Below the pieces are notes generated by a model. That model ran no database searches, had not been told where the DNA came from, and saw nothing but the letters and a program-made list of their open reading frames with translations. A program made the translations under genes and the position numbers. A DNA stretch of 64,000 bases from Saprospiraceae bacterium (GTDB lineage Bacteria; Bacteroidota; Bacteroidia; Chitinophagales; Saprospiraceae). Position 1 is the first letter of the stretch, and the number at the start of each line of letters is the position of its first letter. Below, in pieces: positions 9,955 to 16,957 of the stretch. Location: positions 62,001 to 126,000 of the forward strand of contig JAHCHX010000006.1 in assembly GCA_026129545.1 (NCBI GenBank). The letters run 5' to 3'.

Positions 9955-10239
9955 TCAGTTCCACCTCGGCTTGCCGATGATTACAAGCAACAGGAACAAC
10001 AGGTACAAAAATCCCGGCACGGCGAGGATGTATAACACGCCTTTGGCCAAGCCGAGACGCTCCTGCGATTTGAGCCACAAGCTGCCCAACAAAATTGCGG
10101 CCACCACGCCCAACATTGCCATCCACAGGCCCATATTGGTGGCAGAGACCGAGCCGTCGGCCAGACCGATGAAGAAGAAGTAGAGCACCACGAGGGCGAT
10201 GACGGCGACGAAGCCCCAAAGTATCCAGAAGTAAGTCAT
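9955..10239 (-). CDS. Small three-helix membrane protein
   Basis: 94 residues, almost entirely three hydrophobic helices (ILWGFVAVIALVVLYFFFIGL, MLGVVAAILLGSLWL, LYILAVPGFLYLLFLLLVII) and a C-terminal KPRWN. Similar short proteins occur across Bacteroidota and are sometimes named osmoprotectant transporter permease. That name is not supported by any transport motif here. A longer opposite-strand reading of the same bases lacks protein-like features. Function unknown. Confidence 0.7.
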   Translation of the reverse strand: MTYFWILWGFVAVIALVVLYFFFIGLADGSVSATNMGLWMAMLGVVAAILLGSLWLKSQERLGLAKGVLYILAVPGFLYLLFLLLVIIGKPRWN

Positions 10240-10308
10240 GATGAGTGGAGCAGTTGAAAGCGTTGAGAATATCGAGAGGTTGAGCTTTGAAGAAATATAA
10301 GCGCAATG

Positions 10309-10947
10309 TTATGAATTTTCCGCCACGAGCAACTGATAATCAAAAACCAACCCTTTTTTCACCAGCAACGTCTGTTTGATAATGAACCCCTGACGTTCGA
10401 GCATGGCGCGGTATTCCGCCAAGTCGTATTGGTGAGGGTGCAAAACGTCAGCAGGCACGAGGCGAAAGAGATGTTTGAGCCATGCGTGATGGTGAGCGTC
10501 AATGGAAAGCGCGAGAATACCGTTTGGTTTGACAAGCGCGGCCAGCCGTTCGAGACAACGTGGCAAGTCGGCGACGTGATTGAGCGCGTTGAGGCAAAGA
10601 ACGAAGTCGTATTGTTTTTCGGGAAAGAATGTTTCGAGCGGCGCATCGAAAAAGCGCACCCGCGGATAGTCGGCTCGTCGGAAATGCGAGAGTTTTTTTT
10701 CGTAACGAGCAAGCAGCGGGTCGAGCGCGTCCACCGTCCGGGAATCGAGTACCATGAAGATGCCCGCAGGGCCGCAGCCGACATCAAGCACGACGGCGTT
10801 GGGAGGAACAACAAGCCCGCTTTTTTCCAAAAAAGACTGCCAATAATGGCGTTTCCAATCCAAATAGGCCGATTTGTCGTGTTTCCCAAGATAGCGTTGC
10901 CACCATCGAATTTCAAAAAATTGGGCAATGCGCCAGCGAAGGTTCAT
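10309..10947 (-). CDS. SAM-dependent methyltransferase, class I
   Basis: 212 residues. Motif I is visible as VVLDVGCGPAGIF around residues 53-65, followed by the acidic residue of motif II (VDALDP) and motif IV (YDFVLCLNALNHV). These place it in the class I (Methyltransf_11/25) fold and show SAM binding. The C-terminal part has DAHHHAWLKHLFRLVPADVLHPHQY, as in uncharacterised methyltransferases acting on small molecules. The substrate is not predictable. Divergent from the next gene. Confidence 0.85.
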   Translation of the reverse strand: MNLRWRIAQFFEIRWWQRYLGKHDKSAYLDWKRHYWQSFLEKSGLVVPPNAVVLDVGCGPAGIFMVLDSRTVDALDPLLARYEKKLSHFRRADYPRVRFFDAPLETFFPEKQYDFVLCLNALNHVADLPRCLERLAALVKPNGILALSIDAHHHAWLKHLFRLVPADVLHPHQYDLAEYRAMLERQGFIIKQTLLVKKGLVFDYQLLVAENS

Positions 10948-11123
10948 TTGACAAGTTTGTTAAAAATAATTGCGCCGAAGATAATTTTTCTACCTTCGGG
11001 TTCTGTAAAATGAAGAATGGCCCCTTTGACTTTCTGACACCCCCTTTTCGCTGCTTTTTTTCAACCAAATCGTGAGGCTTGCGCGAACGACAATCGTACG
11101 AGCCTCAAAACGCTCTGCGAAAG

Positions 11124-11900
11124 ATGCTTTGCCTTCGTCTCTTCTCCCTCATCTGGGTGGGGTTTGCCGTCGCTAATGTACTCCACGCACAAAATGACAA
11201 ACAAGTCATTGGCGACCCGGTGATAACCCCCAACGACATCGCGGCAGATGCTCCGGTGTTGTATCTTATTCGTTTTCAAAATGTTGGCAACGACACCGCT
11301 CGCAATGTGGTGGTACGCGACACGCTCGACCCGCGCTACAACCCGAACTCGTTTTTTACCCTCGATGCCAGCCACGAGTTCCAATTGTTAGGCGAGGGCG
11401 GAAGCGAGGTCCGCTGGTACTTCGAGCATATCAACTTGCCCGATAGCGCATCTGGTGGCCCCAACTCCATTGGCTATATCCTGTTCTCCGTGCAGCCTTA
11501 TGCTTTTGTGTCGCCGGGGCAGACGATACTCAATCGCGCCTGCATCACCTTCGACGATGTCTCCACCATTTGCACCAACGAAACCATCGTCTGGGTGGAT
11601 GCCAATTCGACCGTGACAACACCGACCACATCCGAGCACAATTGGCAGGTGGTACCCAACCCCAATTACGGCCAATTTGAGGTACGCCCCGGCAATATGC
11701 AGCCCGTTCACGATGCCCCCTCAACGGCAAGATGCTGGGTGACGGACATGGGGGGGCGCACCGTGTGGAAAGACTCGGTTGAAAATACCAGCGTGGCAGG
11801 CGCACAGGTTTTTTTGGAAAAACCCGTACCTGGCCTTTATCTGCTGTGGGTGCAATCGGAAAAGCGTCTTGAGGTGGAGCGGTTCACGGTTGTTCGATAA
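11124..11900 (+). CDS. Secreted protein with DUF11/DUF7619-like domain and T9SS sorting domain
   Basis: Starting at the ATG at 11124 gives about 258 residues with a signal peptide (LCLRLFSLIWVGFAVANVLHA). The middle holds a conserved repeat domain of the DUF11/DUF7619 kind: YLIRFQNVGNDTARNVVVRDTLDP, then INLPDS and GYILFSVQP. The final 85 residues form a type A sorting domain (VVPNPNYGQFEV, GRTVW, VPGLYLLWV), so export through T9SS is expected. The protein looks like the C-terminal part of much larger surface proteins, yet it has its own signal peptide. It may therefore be a truncated paralogue. Confidence 0.8.
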   Translation: MLCLRLFSLIWVGFAVANVLHAQNDKQVIGDPVITPNDIAADAPVLYLIRFQNVGNDTARNVVVRDTLDPRYNPNSFFTLDASHEFQLLGEGGSEVRWYFEHINLPDSASGGPNSIGYILFSVQPYAFVSPGQTILNRACITFDDVSTICTNETIVWVDANSTVTTPTTSEHNWQVVPNPNYGQFEVRPGNMQPVHDAPSTARCWVTDMGGRTVWKDSVENTSVAGAQVFLEKPVPGLYLLWVQSEKRLEVERFTVVR

Positions 11901-11926
11901 AGGCGCCTCTTTGACGGCCTGTTTTT

Positions 11927-12811
11927 TCAGAAAACATGCCGCTCCGCATGATAGCTCGACCGCACCAGCGGCCCGCTCTCCACATACTTGAAGCCTTTTT
12001 GAAGGCCAATTTCCCTGTATTCGGCGAATAAATCGGGGTGTATGAACTCGGCCACCTCCAAATGCATTTTGGTGGGTTGGAGATATTGGCCGATGGTGAG
12101 AATATCGCAACCGTGCGCCACGAGGTCGTCCATGGTCTGATATACTTCTTCGGGTGTTTCGCCGAGGCCGACCATGATGCCAGTTTTGGTGCGTTTGCCG
12201 TGGTGCTTGATGCGCCGTATCTGTTCGAGGCTGCGCTCGTACTTGGCTTGCGGGCGCACTTTTCGATAGAGGCGCGGCACAGTTTCCATGTTGTGGCTCA
12301 CTACCTCTTGCCCCGCCGAAATCATGCGTTCCAGCGCCTCCCAGTTGCCTTTCGTGTCAGGGATGAGCGTTTCGATGGTCGTTTTGGGGCAGCGTTCTTT
12401 CACGGCCCTGACGGTCTGATACCAGATTTCGGCGCCTCGGTCTTTTAGCTCGTCGCGATTGACGGAGGTGATGACGGCGTGTTTCACCTGCATGAGCCAT
12501 ATCGCTTCGGCCACGCGGCGGGGTTCATCCTCATCGTATTCGGTGGGTCGGCCTGTCTTGACGGCACAAAAGGAGCAAGAGCGGGTGCAGACATTGCCCA
12601 AAATCATAAAAGTCGCGGTGCCAGCCCCCCAACACTCACCCATATTGGGGCAGCTCCCGCTTTGGCATATAGTGTGGAGTTTGAACTCGTCCACGATACC
12701 GCGCACGTTGCGGTAGTTCTCGCCCATCGGCAGGCGCACCTTGAGCCAGTCGGGGCGTTGACGCTTGGAAGCTGCGTCCGTTTTATTTTCGACGATGGGA
12801 AGTTCGAGCAT
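11927..12811 (-). CDS. lipA: Lipoyl synthase
   Basis: Radical-SAM enzyme inserting two sulfurs into octanoyl groups of lipoyl domains, serving the 2-oxoacid dehydrogenases and the glycine cleavage system. Both iron-sulfur clusters are visible: the auxiliary cluster motif CQSGSCPNMGECW near residue 48 and the radical-SAM motif CTRSCSFC near residue 75. SHNMETVPRLYRKVRP and TKTGIMVGLGET follow. The ATG at 12811 gives 294 residues, normal for LipA. A -7 element at 12885-12892 lies upstream of it, which excludes the longer frame. The fused E1 dehydrogenase in this window is one possible client complex. Confidence 0.97.
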   Translation of the reverse strand: MLELPIVENKTDAASKRQRPDWLKVRLPMGENYRNVRGIVDEFKLHTICQSGSCPNMGECWGAGTATFMILGNVCTRSCSFCAVKTGRPTEYDEDEPRRVAEAIWLMQVKHAVITSVNRDELKDRGAEIWYQTVRAVKERCPKTTIETLIPDTKGNWEALERMISAGQEVVSHNMETVPRLYRKVRPQAKYERSLEQIRRIKHHGKRTKTGIMVGLGETPEEVYQTMDDLVAHGCDILTIGQYLQPTKMHLEVAEFIHPDLFAEYREIGLQKGFKYVESGPLVRSSYHAERHVF

Positions 12812-12884
12812 GACGAGAAGGGTATCCGAGAAGTTATTTTTTCGGGAGAATGAAACAGCGAAAAAGCCCGGAAGTTTTGTCTGG

Positions 12885-12892
12885 CAAAGGTA
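12885..12892 (-). promoter_or_regulatory. Candidate -7 promoter element upstream of lipA
   Basis: TACCTTTG on the minus strand matches the Bacteroidota TAnnTTTG consensus and lies about 75 bases upstream of the lipA ATG. No TTG stands at the usual spacing, so only the -7 part is supported. Confidence 0.4.
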
Positions 12893-12926
12893 CGAAACGG
12901 GCGGGGAAAAAATCTTAATCGGAAAG

Positions 12927-13565
12927 TCAATCCGCCAATCCCCTTTCCAATGCCAGCCGCACCAATTCTGCTGTGTTGCGCACACCCAATTTGGAGAGCA
13001 AATGCCGCCGATGCGTTTCAGGCGTGTATGGACTGACGAACAATGCCGCCGCTATTTCTGCCGTGGTTTGGCCTTTGCAGATGAGGCGCAACACCTCCTG
13101 CTCGCGGTTCGTAAGTTCGGGAATAAAAGCCGTGGGCTGGCGTTCCGGCTGCCGGAGCTCGTCGAGCAACACCTGCGATGCCGAGCGGCTGAGGTATCGT
13201 TCGCCGCGCAATACAGTCTGGATGGCTTCCACCAGTTCTTGCTTGGAAGTGTTTTTCGCGATAAAGCCGCTGGCGCCATTTTTCATCATCTGGCGGATAA
13301 AACTCGGTTGGCTGTACATCGTGAGCGCGATGACTTTTACCACCGGGAAGCGGCGCTGCATTTCCAGACAAGCATCCAACCCATTCAGCACTGGCATGTC
13401 AATGTCGAGCAACACCACGTCGCAGGTTTCTTTTTCCAAATAATCAAGCGCTTCTTGCCCGTTGCGGGCATGAGCGACGCAGAGCAGACCCGACTCGTTG
13501 CCCAGCAAGAGTTTCAGCCTTTCGGCTACCAGTTCGTGGTCGTCAGTTATGAGAATTCGTATCAA
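12927..13565 (-). CDS. NarL/FixJ-family response regulator
   Basis: About 212 residues from a TTG at 13565. The receiver domain carries the acidic pocket (ITDDHE), the phospho-acceptor in VVLLDIDMP, and the conserved Thr/Lys positions (ALTMYS, FIAKN). A LuxR-type HTH follows (LTNREQEVLRLICKGQTTAEIAAALFVS ... ETHRRHLLSKLGV). No histidine kinase is adjacent, so it is an orphan here. An alternative GTG at 13613 lies inside the intrinsic terminator hairpin at 13609-13630, which argues for the later start. The targets are unknown. Confidence 0.9.
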   Translation of the reverse strand: MIRILITDDHELVAERLKLLLGNESGLLCVAHARNGQEALDYLEKETCDVVLLDIDMPVLNGLDACLEMQRRFPVVKVIALTMYSQPSFIRQMMKNGASGFIAKNTSKQELVEAIQTVLRGERYLSRSASQVLLDELRQPERQPTAFIPELTNREQEVLRLICKGQTTAEIAAALFVSPYTPETHRRHLLSKLGVRNTAELVRLALERGLAD

Positions 13566-13599
13566 GCGTCGAGAATTGGAACGGGGCGAATGTAGGGAT

Positions 13600-13630
13600 A
13601 AAAAAAGAGCCACGCGAATGCACGCGTGGC
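13600..13630 (-). terminator. Intrinsic terminator of the lpxH-like transcript
   Basis: On the minus strand an 8-bp perfect stem (GCCACGCG / CGCGTGGC, loop of six) is followed at once by TCTTTTTTT. It is the clearest rho-independent terminator in the window and stands about 250 bases downstream of the phosphoesterase stop. Confidence 0.8.
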
Positions 13631-13787
13631 CTTTTCAGGCTAAATAAACTCTGTTGTATGAAGTCAGCGCGAATGAATATCAAAACAAACCGGAGCGCAA
13701 TTGTTCTGTAACCTGTCCACTCCGGTTGTCGAAAAATCGTCATTGACAGTCATTGAGACTAATTACTATCATTGAAGTAGTTTCAAT

Positions 13788-13877
13788 AATGCCCCCTAAT
13801 GACTCTTAATGCCCCCTAATGACCCCTAATGACCCCTAATGACCCCTAATGACTCTTAATGACCCCTAATGACCCTT
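13788..13877. repeat. Nine-unit 10-bp tandem repeat with G/C runs
   Basis: Nine head-to-tail 10-bp units, mostly AATGACCCCT, with variants AATGCCCCCT and AATGACTCTT, end exactly at the stop codon of the phosphoesterase gene. On the transcribed (minus) strand the units read ATTAGGGGTC. Runs of four to five G are separated by six bases, including four consecutive runs between 13812 and 13846. The repeat lies in the presumed 3' UTR, upstream of the terminator. Confidence 0.85.
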
Positions 13878-14740
13878 TAAATCGCATCAAATGCCGCTAT
13901 CCCGTTCAGCTCAGGCACTACCTCCTCGCGGCGCAGGGTATAGATTTTGGGTTCTCGCTCTTCCACCTTCAAACGTGGGTTGACCACCTCAAACTCGGCC
14001 TCGTCGTATTTGTAAAGCGACCATTCGCCGCCCGAAAATTCCAAGGCAGTCAAATGTTCCACCCAATCGCCGCTGTTCAAATACTTGATTTTCTTTCCGT
14101 TTGTGGCCTCCACCTCGCGTATCTGTGGTTGATGGATATGACCACAGATAACGCAGTCGTAGTCCTTTTCAGAAGCAATCTCAATCGCCGTGTCCTCAAA
14201 ATCGCTGATGTACTTTACCGCGCCCTTCACGCTTTTCTTGATTTTGGCAGAAAACGACACGGGAGCAAAACCAAACAATCGGCGCACCCCATTTATCGTG
14301 CGATTGATTCGGATGAGCATATCGTAGCCCTCTCCGCCGAGTTTGGCAAGCCAGCGGGCACGTTGCACACTCGCGTCGAACACATCCCCATGAAACACCC
14401 AGTGCGTCTTGCCATCCACCTGAAACACCAGCTTGTTGCGCAAGTGAAACAGGCCAAACGACAGCTCCCCGAACTTGCGGAGCAAGTCATCGTGATTGCC
14501 AGTTAGGTAATAGACCTTAGTCCCGTTTACAGCCATCTTCATGATACGGCGCACCACTTCGAGATGTTCTTTGGGAAAATAACTTTTCTTGAAATACCAG
14601 ATATCAAAAATGTCGCCGTTGAGTATCAAGGTACGAGGCTCGATGCTCTTCAGGTAGTTGTGCAACTCAAGAGCATGGCAACCGTAAGTGCCAAGGTGAA
14701 TGTCCGAAAGAACGACAATATCAAGTTCGCGTTTCATCAT
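13877..14740 (-). CDS. UDP-2,3-diacylglucosamine diphosphatase-like metallophosphoesterase (LpxH-type)
   Basis: About 287 residues from the first Met of MMKRELDIVVLSDIHLG. All calcineurin-type metal motifs are present: SDIHLG, NGDIFDIW, TGNHDD, FHGDVFD and CGHIHQP. These fit LpxH/YbbF-type phosphoesterases, which hydrolyse UDP-2,3-diacylglucosamine to lipid X in lipid A synthesis. Related Bacteroidota proteins form a broader group, so the exact substrate is inferred. The stop codon abuts a 10-bp G-run tandem repeat, and an intrinsic terminator follows. Confidence 0.8.
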   Translation of the reverse strand: MMKRELDIVVLSDIHLGTYGCHALELHNYLKSIEPRTLILNGDIFDIWYFKKSYFPKEHLEVVRRIMKMAVNGTKVYYLTGNHDDLLRKFGELSFGLFHLRNKLVFQVDGKTHWVFHGDVFDASVQRARWLAKLGGEGYDMLIRINRTINGVRRLFGFAPVSFSAKIKKSVKGAVKYISDFEDTAIEIASEKDYDCVICGHIHQPQIREVEATNGKKIKYLNSGDWVEHLTALEFSGGEWSLYKYDEAEFEVVNPRLKVEEREPKIYTLRREEVVPELNGIAAFDAI

Positions 14741-15242
14741 TGAAGTCGGGCAGTGTTTTTCCAAATGTGTTTTGATAGTCTTCTCTGCCTTAACAACCTT
14801 AGGAACAGGCCTTCAGGCTTTTTGCAAGTGATATGTTTCAAAAAACTTGTTTTAAAATTCCCGCGCCAAGGAAAGCAGCCCATTCCTATAGAAACCTGAA
14901 GCAAAAAAGGAGAGAATCCGAGCGAATGAAGAGCGACCGAGCGTGGAATGGGCTTGTGGATGTTCTGGCGCGGGTAGACCTTCACGGCCTTTTCTCACGA
15001 TTTTATTGGCACAAAGGTACCCTGCACGATGCGTTGCGGGCGTTAAGCCAATATGAAGTTAAAATTAAGTGTTTGGTTAGAGGCAGACATACCTCGCGCC
15101 GCCAACAAGGACATCCATCACGGTCATCCGACAAACCACAACAAATCAAGGCATAAAAAATCGCCGGAGCGATTTTATCTGCCCCGGCGAAATGTGTGGG
15201 AAAAGCAAAAAGGAATTGAAAGGTAGGAAAGTGCAGGCTCAA
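14741..15242. other. Intergenic region with small palindromes and a repeat fragment
   Basis: About 500 bases without a convincing gene. It contains a 10-bp inverted pair (AGCCCATTCC at 14876 and GGAATGGGCT at 14945) and a minus-strand TACCTTTG (15012-15019) that could drive the phosphoesterase gene with a long leader. A 17-bp fragment (15089-15105) is identical to bases at 49324-49340. Confidence 0.45.
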
Positions 15243-15662
15243 TTAAAAAGTTTCATTTTTCTCTATTGTACTTCGCACTTTGTCGCGTAAGGCCTGAGTG
15301 GCCTTTTGTTTGGGTAGCCTGCTGCTAAGGAAAGTACGGAAGGATTCTTCTTCAGGCAAAGGAATTTCCCGTGGTGAGGGGCTCTCGGATAGATGTTGTT
15401 CGGGGAAACGCGGGAGGGCACCATCATTATCTGTTTCTGCAATGAAGGGTATCCCGGTTCTTACCACAGTGCCGACAGCGTTGCCATTGTTTTGCTTGCG
15501 AGGATTTTTCATCTTAAAAATGGTTTGTGCCAACGTTTTACGCACAAGATGGCTGACGCTCTCAAGAACCGATATGTAGCCGGGCAACCCGTACGCCGCC
15601 AACTGGTTGCCGCCCAGTTGATTGCCATGTACTGATTGCCATTTAAAATTAACGAACTGCAT
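15243..15662 (-). CDS. Hypothetical protein downstream of the ECF sigma factor
   Basis: About 139 residues from the ATG at 15662 (MQFVNFKWQSVHG). No signal peptide, membrane segment or zinc-binding motif is visible. The C-terminus (SFRTFLSSRLPKQKATQALRDKVRSTIEKNE) is a charged amphipathic helix, reminiscent of the N-terminal segments of small anti-sigma factors. The gene follows the sigma factor on the same strand after about 210 bases, so a role in controlling that sigma factor is possible but only inferred from position. I do not recognise the family. Confidence 0.5.
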   Translation of the reverse strand: MQFVNFKWQSVHGNQLGGNQLAAYGLPGYISVLESVSHLVRKTLAQTIFKMKNPRKQNNGNAVGTVVRTGIPFIAETDNDGALPRFPEQHLSESPSPREIPLPEEESFRTFLSSRLPKQKATQALRDKVRSTIEKNETF

Positions 15663-15873
15663 AACGAATTCAATTTGAGCGTGGGCACAATTCAAAAACC
15701 GTGCATTCTTGTGAAAAAAACGTTGACTTGTGAAAATGTTAGTTTTGTGAACTGTAAAGTTGAAAAAACATACAGGAAAGTTGTAAGAGCGAACAGTGTG
15801 ATTTTTTAGGAATAAAATTAAATGAGGGTTTATCTCGGATGGCTAAGCCACCTTGGATAAACCCCCTTGTGTA

Positions 15874-16494
15874 TCAAGCGGCTACATCTGCCTGATTACT
15901 TTCGTCATCTTGCACATTATAGCCTTGCCCTTCGGCATATTCCCGCAATTTTTCCGCTAGCACATTGCGAGCGCGGTGCAACCGCGAGCGAACAGTGCCA
16001 ATCGGAATCTCAAGGATGGCCGCAATTTCCTCGTAGGTAAAATCTTCAAGGTCCAGCAACACCACAGTGCGGAATGCTGGCGACAAAGCATTGATGGCCA
16101 AGGTCACCTCATCGCCCATAAGTTTGTTGCCCATTTCCTCATGCAGGCCAAAATAGCGTGGCGCGACAGGGTCGTCTTCATTGTGATAGACAACAATGTC
16201 TTCATAGTCAACTTTGTATGGGCGGCTTTTTTTGCTCCGATACTCGTTGATAAAAGCGTTGCGGCAAATTCTGAAAAGCCATGCTTTGGCGTTGGTACCT
16301 TCTTCATAGCGGCTCACAAAGCGCCATGCTTTCAGATAAACTTCCTGCACGAGGTCCTCTGCTTGCACCGCTTCGCCGGTTAAGCGATAAGCAAAAGTAT
16401 AAACGGCATCCATGAGCGGGAAGAACTCACGCTCAAAGATACGGTTGTGACGTGCTCGTGCCGTTTCGTTGGCCATAAGTGTTAAAGTTGCCAT
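15874..16494 (-). CDS. RNA polymerase sigma factor, ECF (sigma-E like) family
   Basis: About 206 residues from the ATG at 16494. Region 2 is seen in DAVYTFAYRLTGEAVQAEDLVQEVYLKAW and NAKAWLFRICRNAFINEYR. Region 4 is seen in LSPAFRTVVLLDLEDFTYEEIAAILEIPIGTVRSRLHRAR, the helix-turn-helix that reads the -35 region. A promoter (TTG, 20-base spacer, GAACTTTG) overlaps the codons of a longer frame starting at 16542, which supports the downstream start. Sigma factors with this sequence pattern are widespread in Bacteroidota. No zinc-finger anti-sigma gene is adjacent. Confidence 0.93.
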   Translation of the reverse strand: MATLTLMANETARARHNRIFEREFFPLMDAVYTFAYRLTGEAVQAEDLVQEVYLKAWRFVSRYEEGTNAKAWLFRICRNAFINEYRSKKSRPYKVDYEDIVVYHNEDDPVAPRYFGLHEEMGNKLMGDEVTLAINALSPAFRTVVLLDLEDFTYEEIAAILEIPIGTVRSRLHRARNVLAEKLREYAEGQGYNVQDDESNQADVAA

Positions 16495-16526
16495 TGCTGG
16501 TGATTGGTTTAGTGAGTCGGGTACTG

Positions 16527-16557
16527 CAAAGTTCGCCGACATTTCGCTTCAACACAA
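16527..16557 (-). promoter_or_regulatory. Candidate promoter of the ECF sigma gene
   Basis: On the minus strand a TTG (16557-16555) is followed after 20 bases by GAACTTTG (16534-16527), one mismatch from TAnnTTTG. Spacing is in the known range for Bacteroidota. It places the transcript start some 25-30 bases before the ATG at 16494. Confidence 0.5.
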
Positions 16558-16629
16558 GTGGTTCTTTATTAAGTTCCCAATCGGCTTTTTTTTTCATCTT
16601 TCCAAAACTCAAGCCCCCCTCCTCCCCTA

Positions 16630-16850
16630 GGGCAAACGCATCAAAATACAACCGACCTCGAAGAGGTTTGACATGGGTAGAAATGGTGTGTTTTTGTGAT
16701 AATTATCACGACCTCGGAGAGGTCAAATGTCTATCGCAGCAAAGGTCACCAACATTCGACCCCGCTGGGGCCGTAAACACCGCGAAAATGGGGCGTTTCT
16801 ATCAACATTTGACCTCTCCGAGGTTTGTGCGGTTTTGATGCGTTTGCCCT
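16630..16850. repeat. Long inverted repeat with three ACCTCGGAGAGGT-type palindromes
   Basis: The left arm (16630-16675) holds GGGCAAACGCATCAAAA, a few unmatched bases, then ACCTCGAAGAGGTTTGACAT. The right arm (16805-16850) is its inverted counterpart, with ACCTCGGAGAGG and the same 17-base end. A third, direct copy of the palindromic core lies at 16709-16730. The stretch fills the gap between the sigma factor and the giant HYR gene and contains no credible gene. Confidence 0.75.
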
Positions 16851-16871
16851 GCCCCTCCTCCCCCAACGAAG

Positions 16872-16901
16872 GCGCCCCGCCCGAATGCTCGGGCGGGGCG
16901 C
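16872..16901 (-). terminator. GC-rich hairpin after the giant HYR gene
   Basis: A perfect 13-bp stem (GCGCCCCGCCCGA / TCGGGCGGGGCGC) with a four-base loop lies about 57 bases beyond the stop codon. No U-tract follows, so termination is likely but not certain. Its high GC matches the gene rather than the flanking DNA. Confidence 0.6.
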
Positions 16902-16957
16902 TTGAGTTGTTCCGACGGGAAGCGGCGCCTTTGCGGGAGCGTCGCCCCTGCGGGCGC

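Noticed and set aside
12927..13613. GTG at 13613 as start of the response regulator
   Set aside because: It falls within an intrinsic terminator hairpin for the upstream transcript, so the downstream TTG at 13565 is preferred.
13788..13877. CRISPR-like array
   Set aside because: Units are 10 bp and directly adjacent, without spacers, and no cas gene is present.
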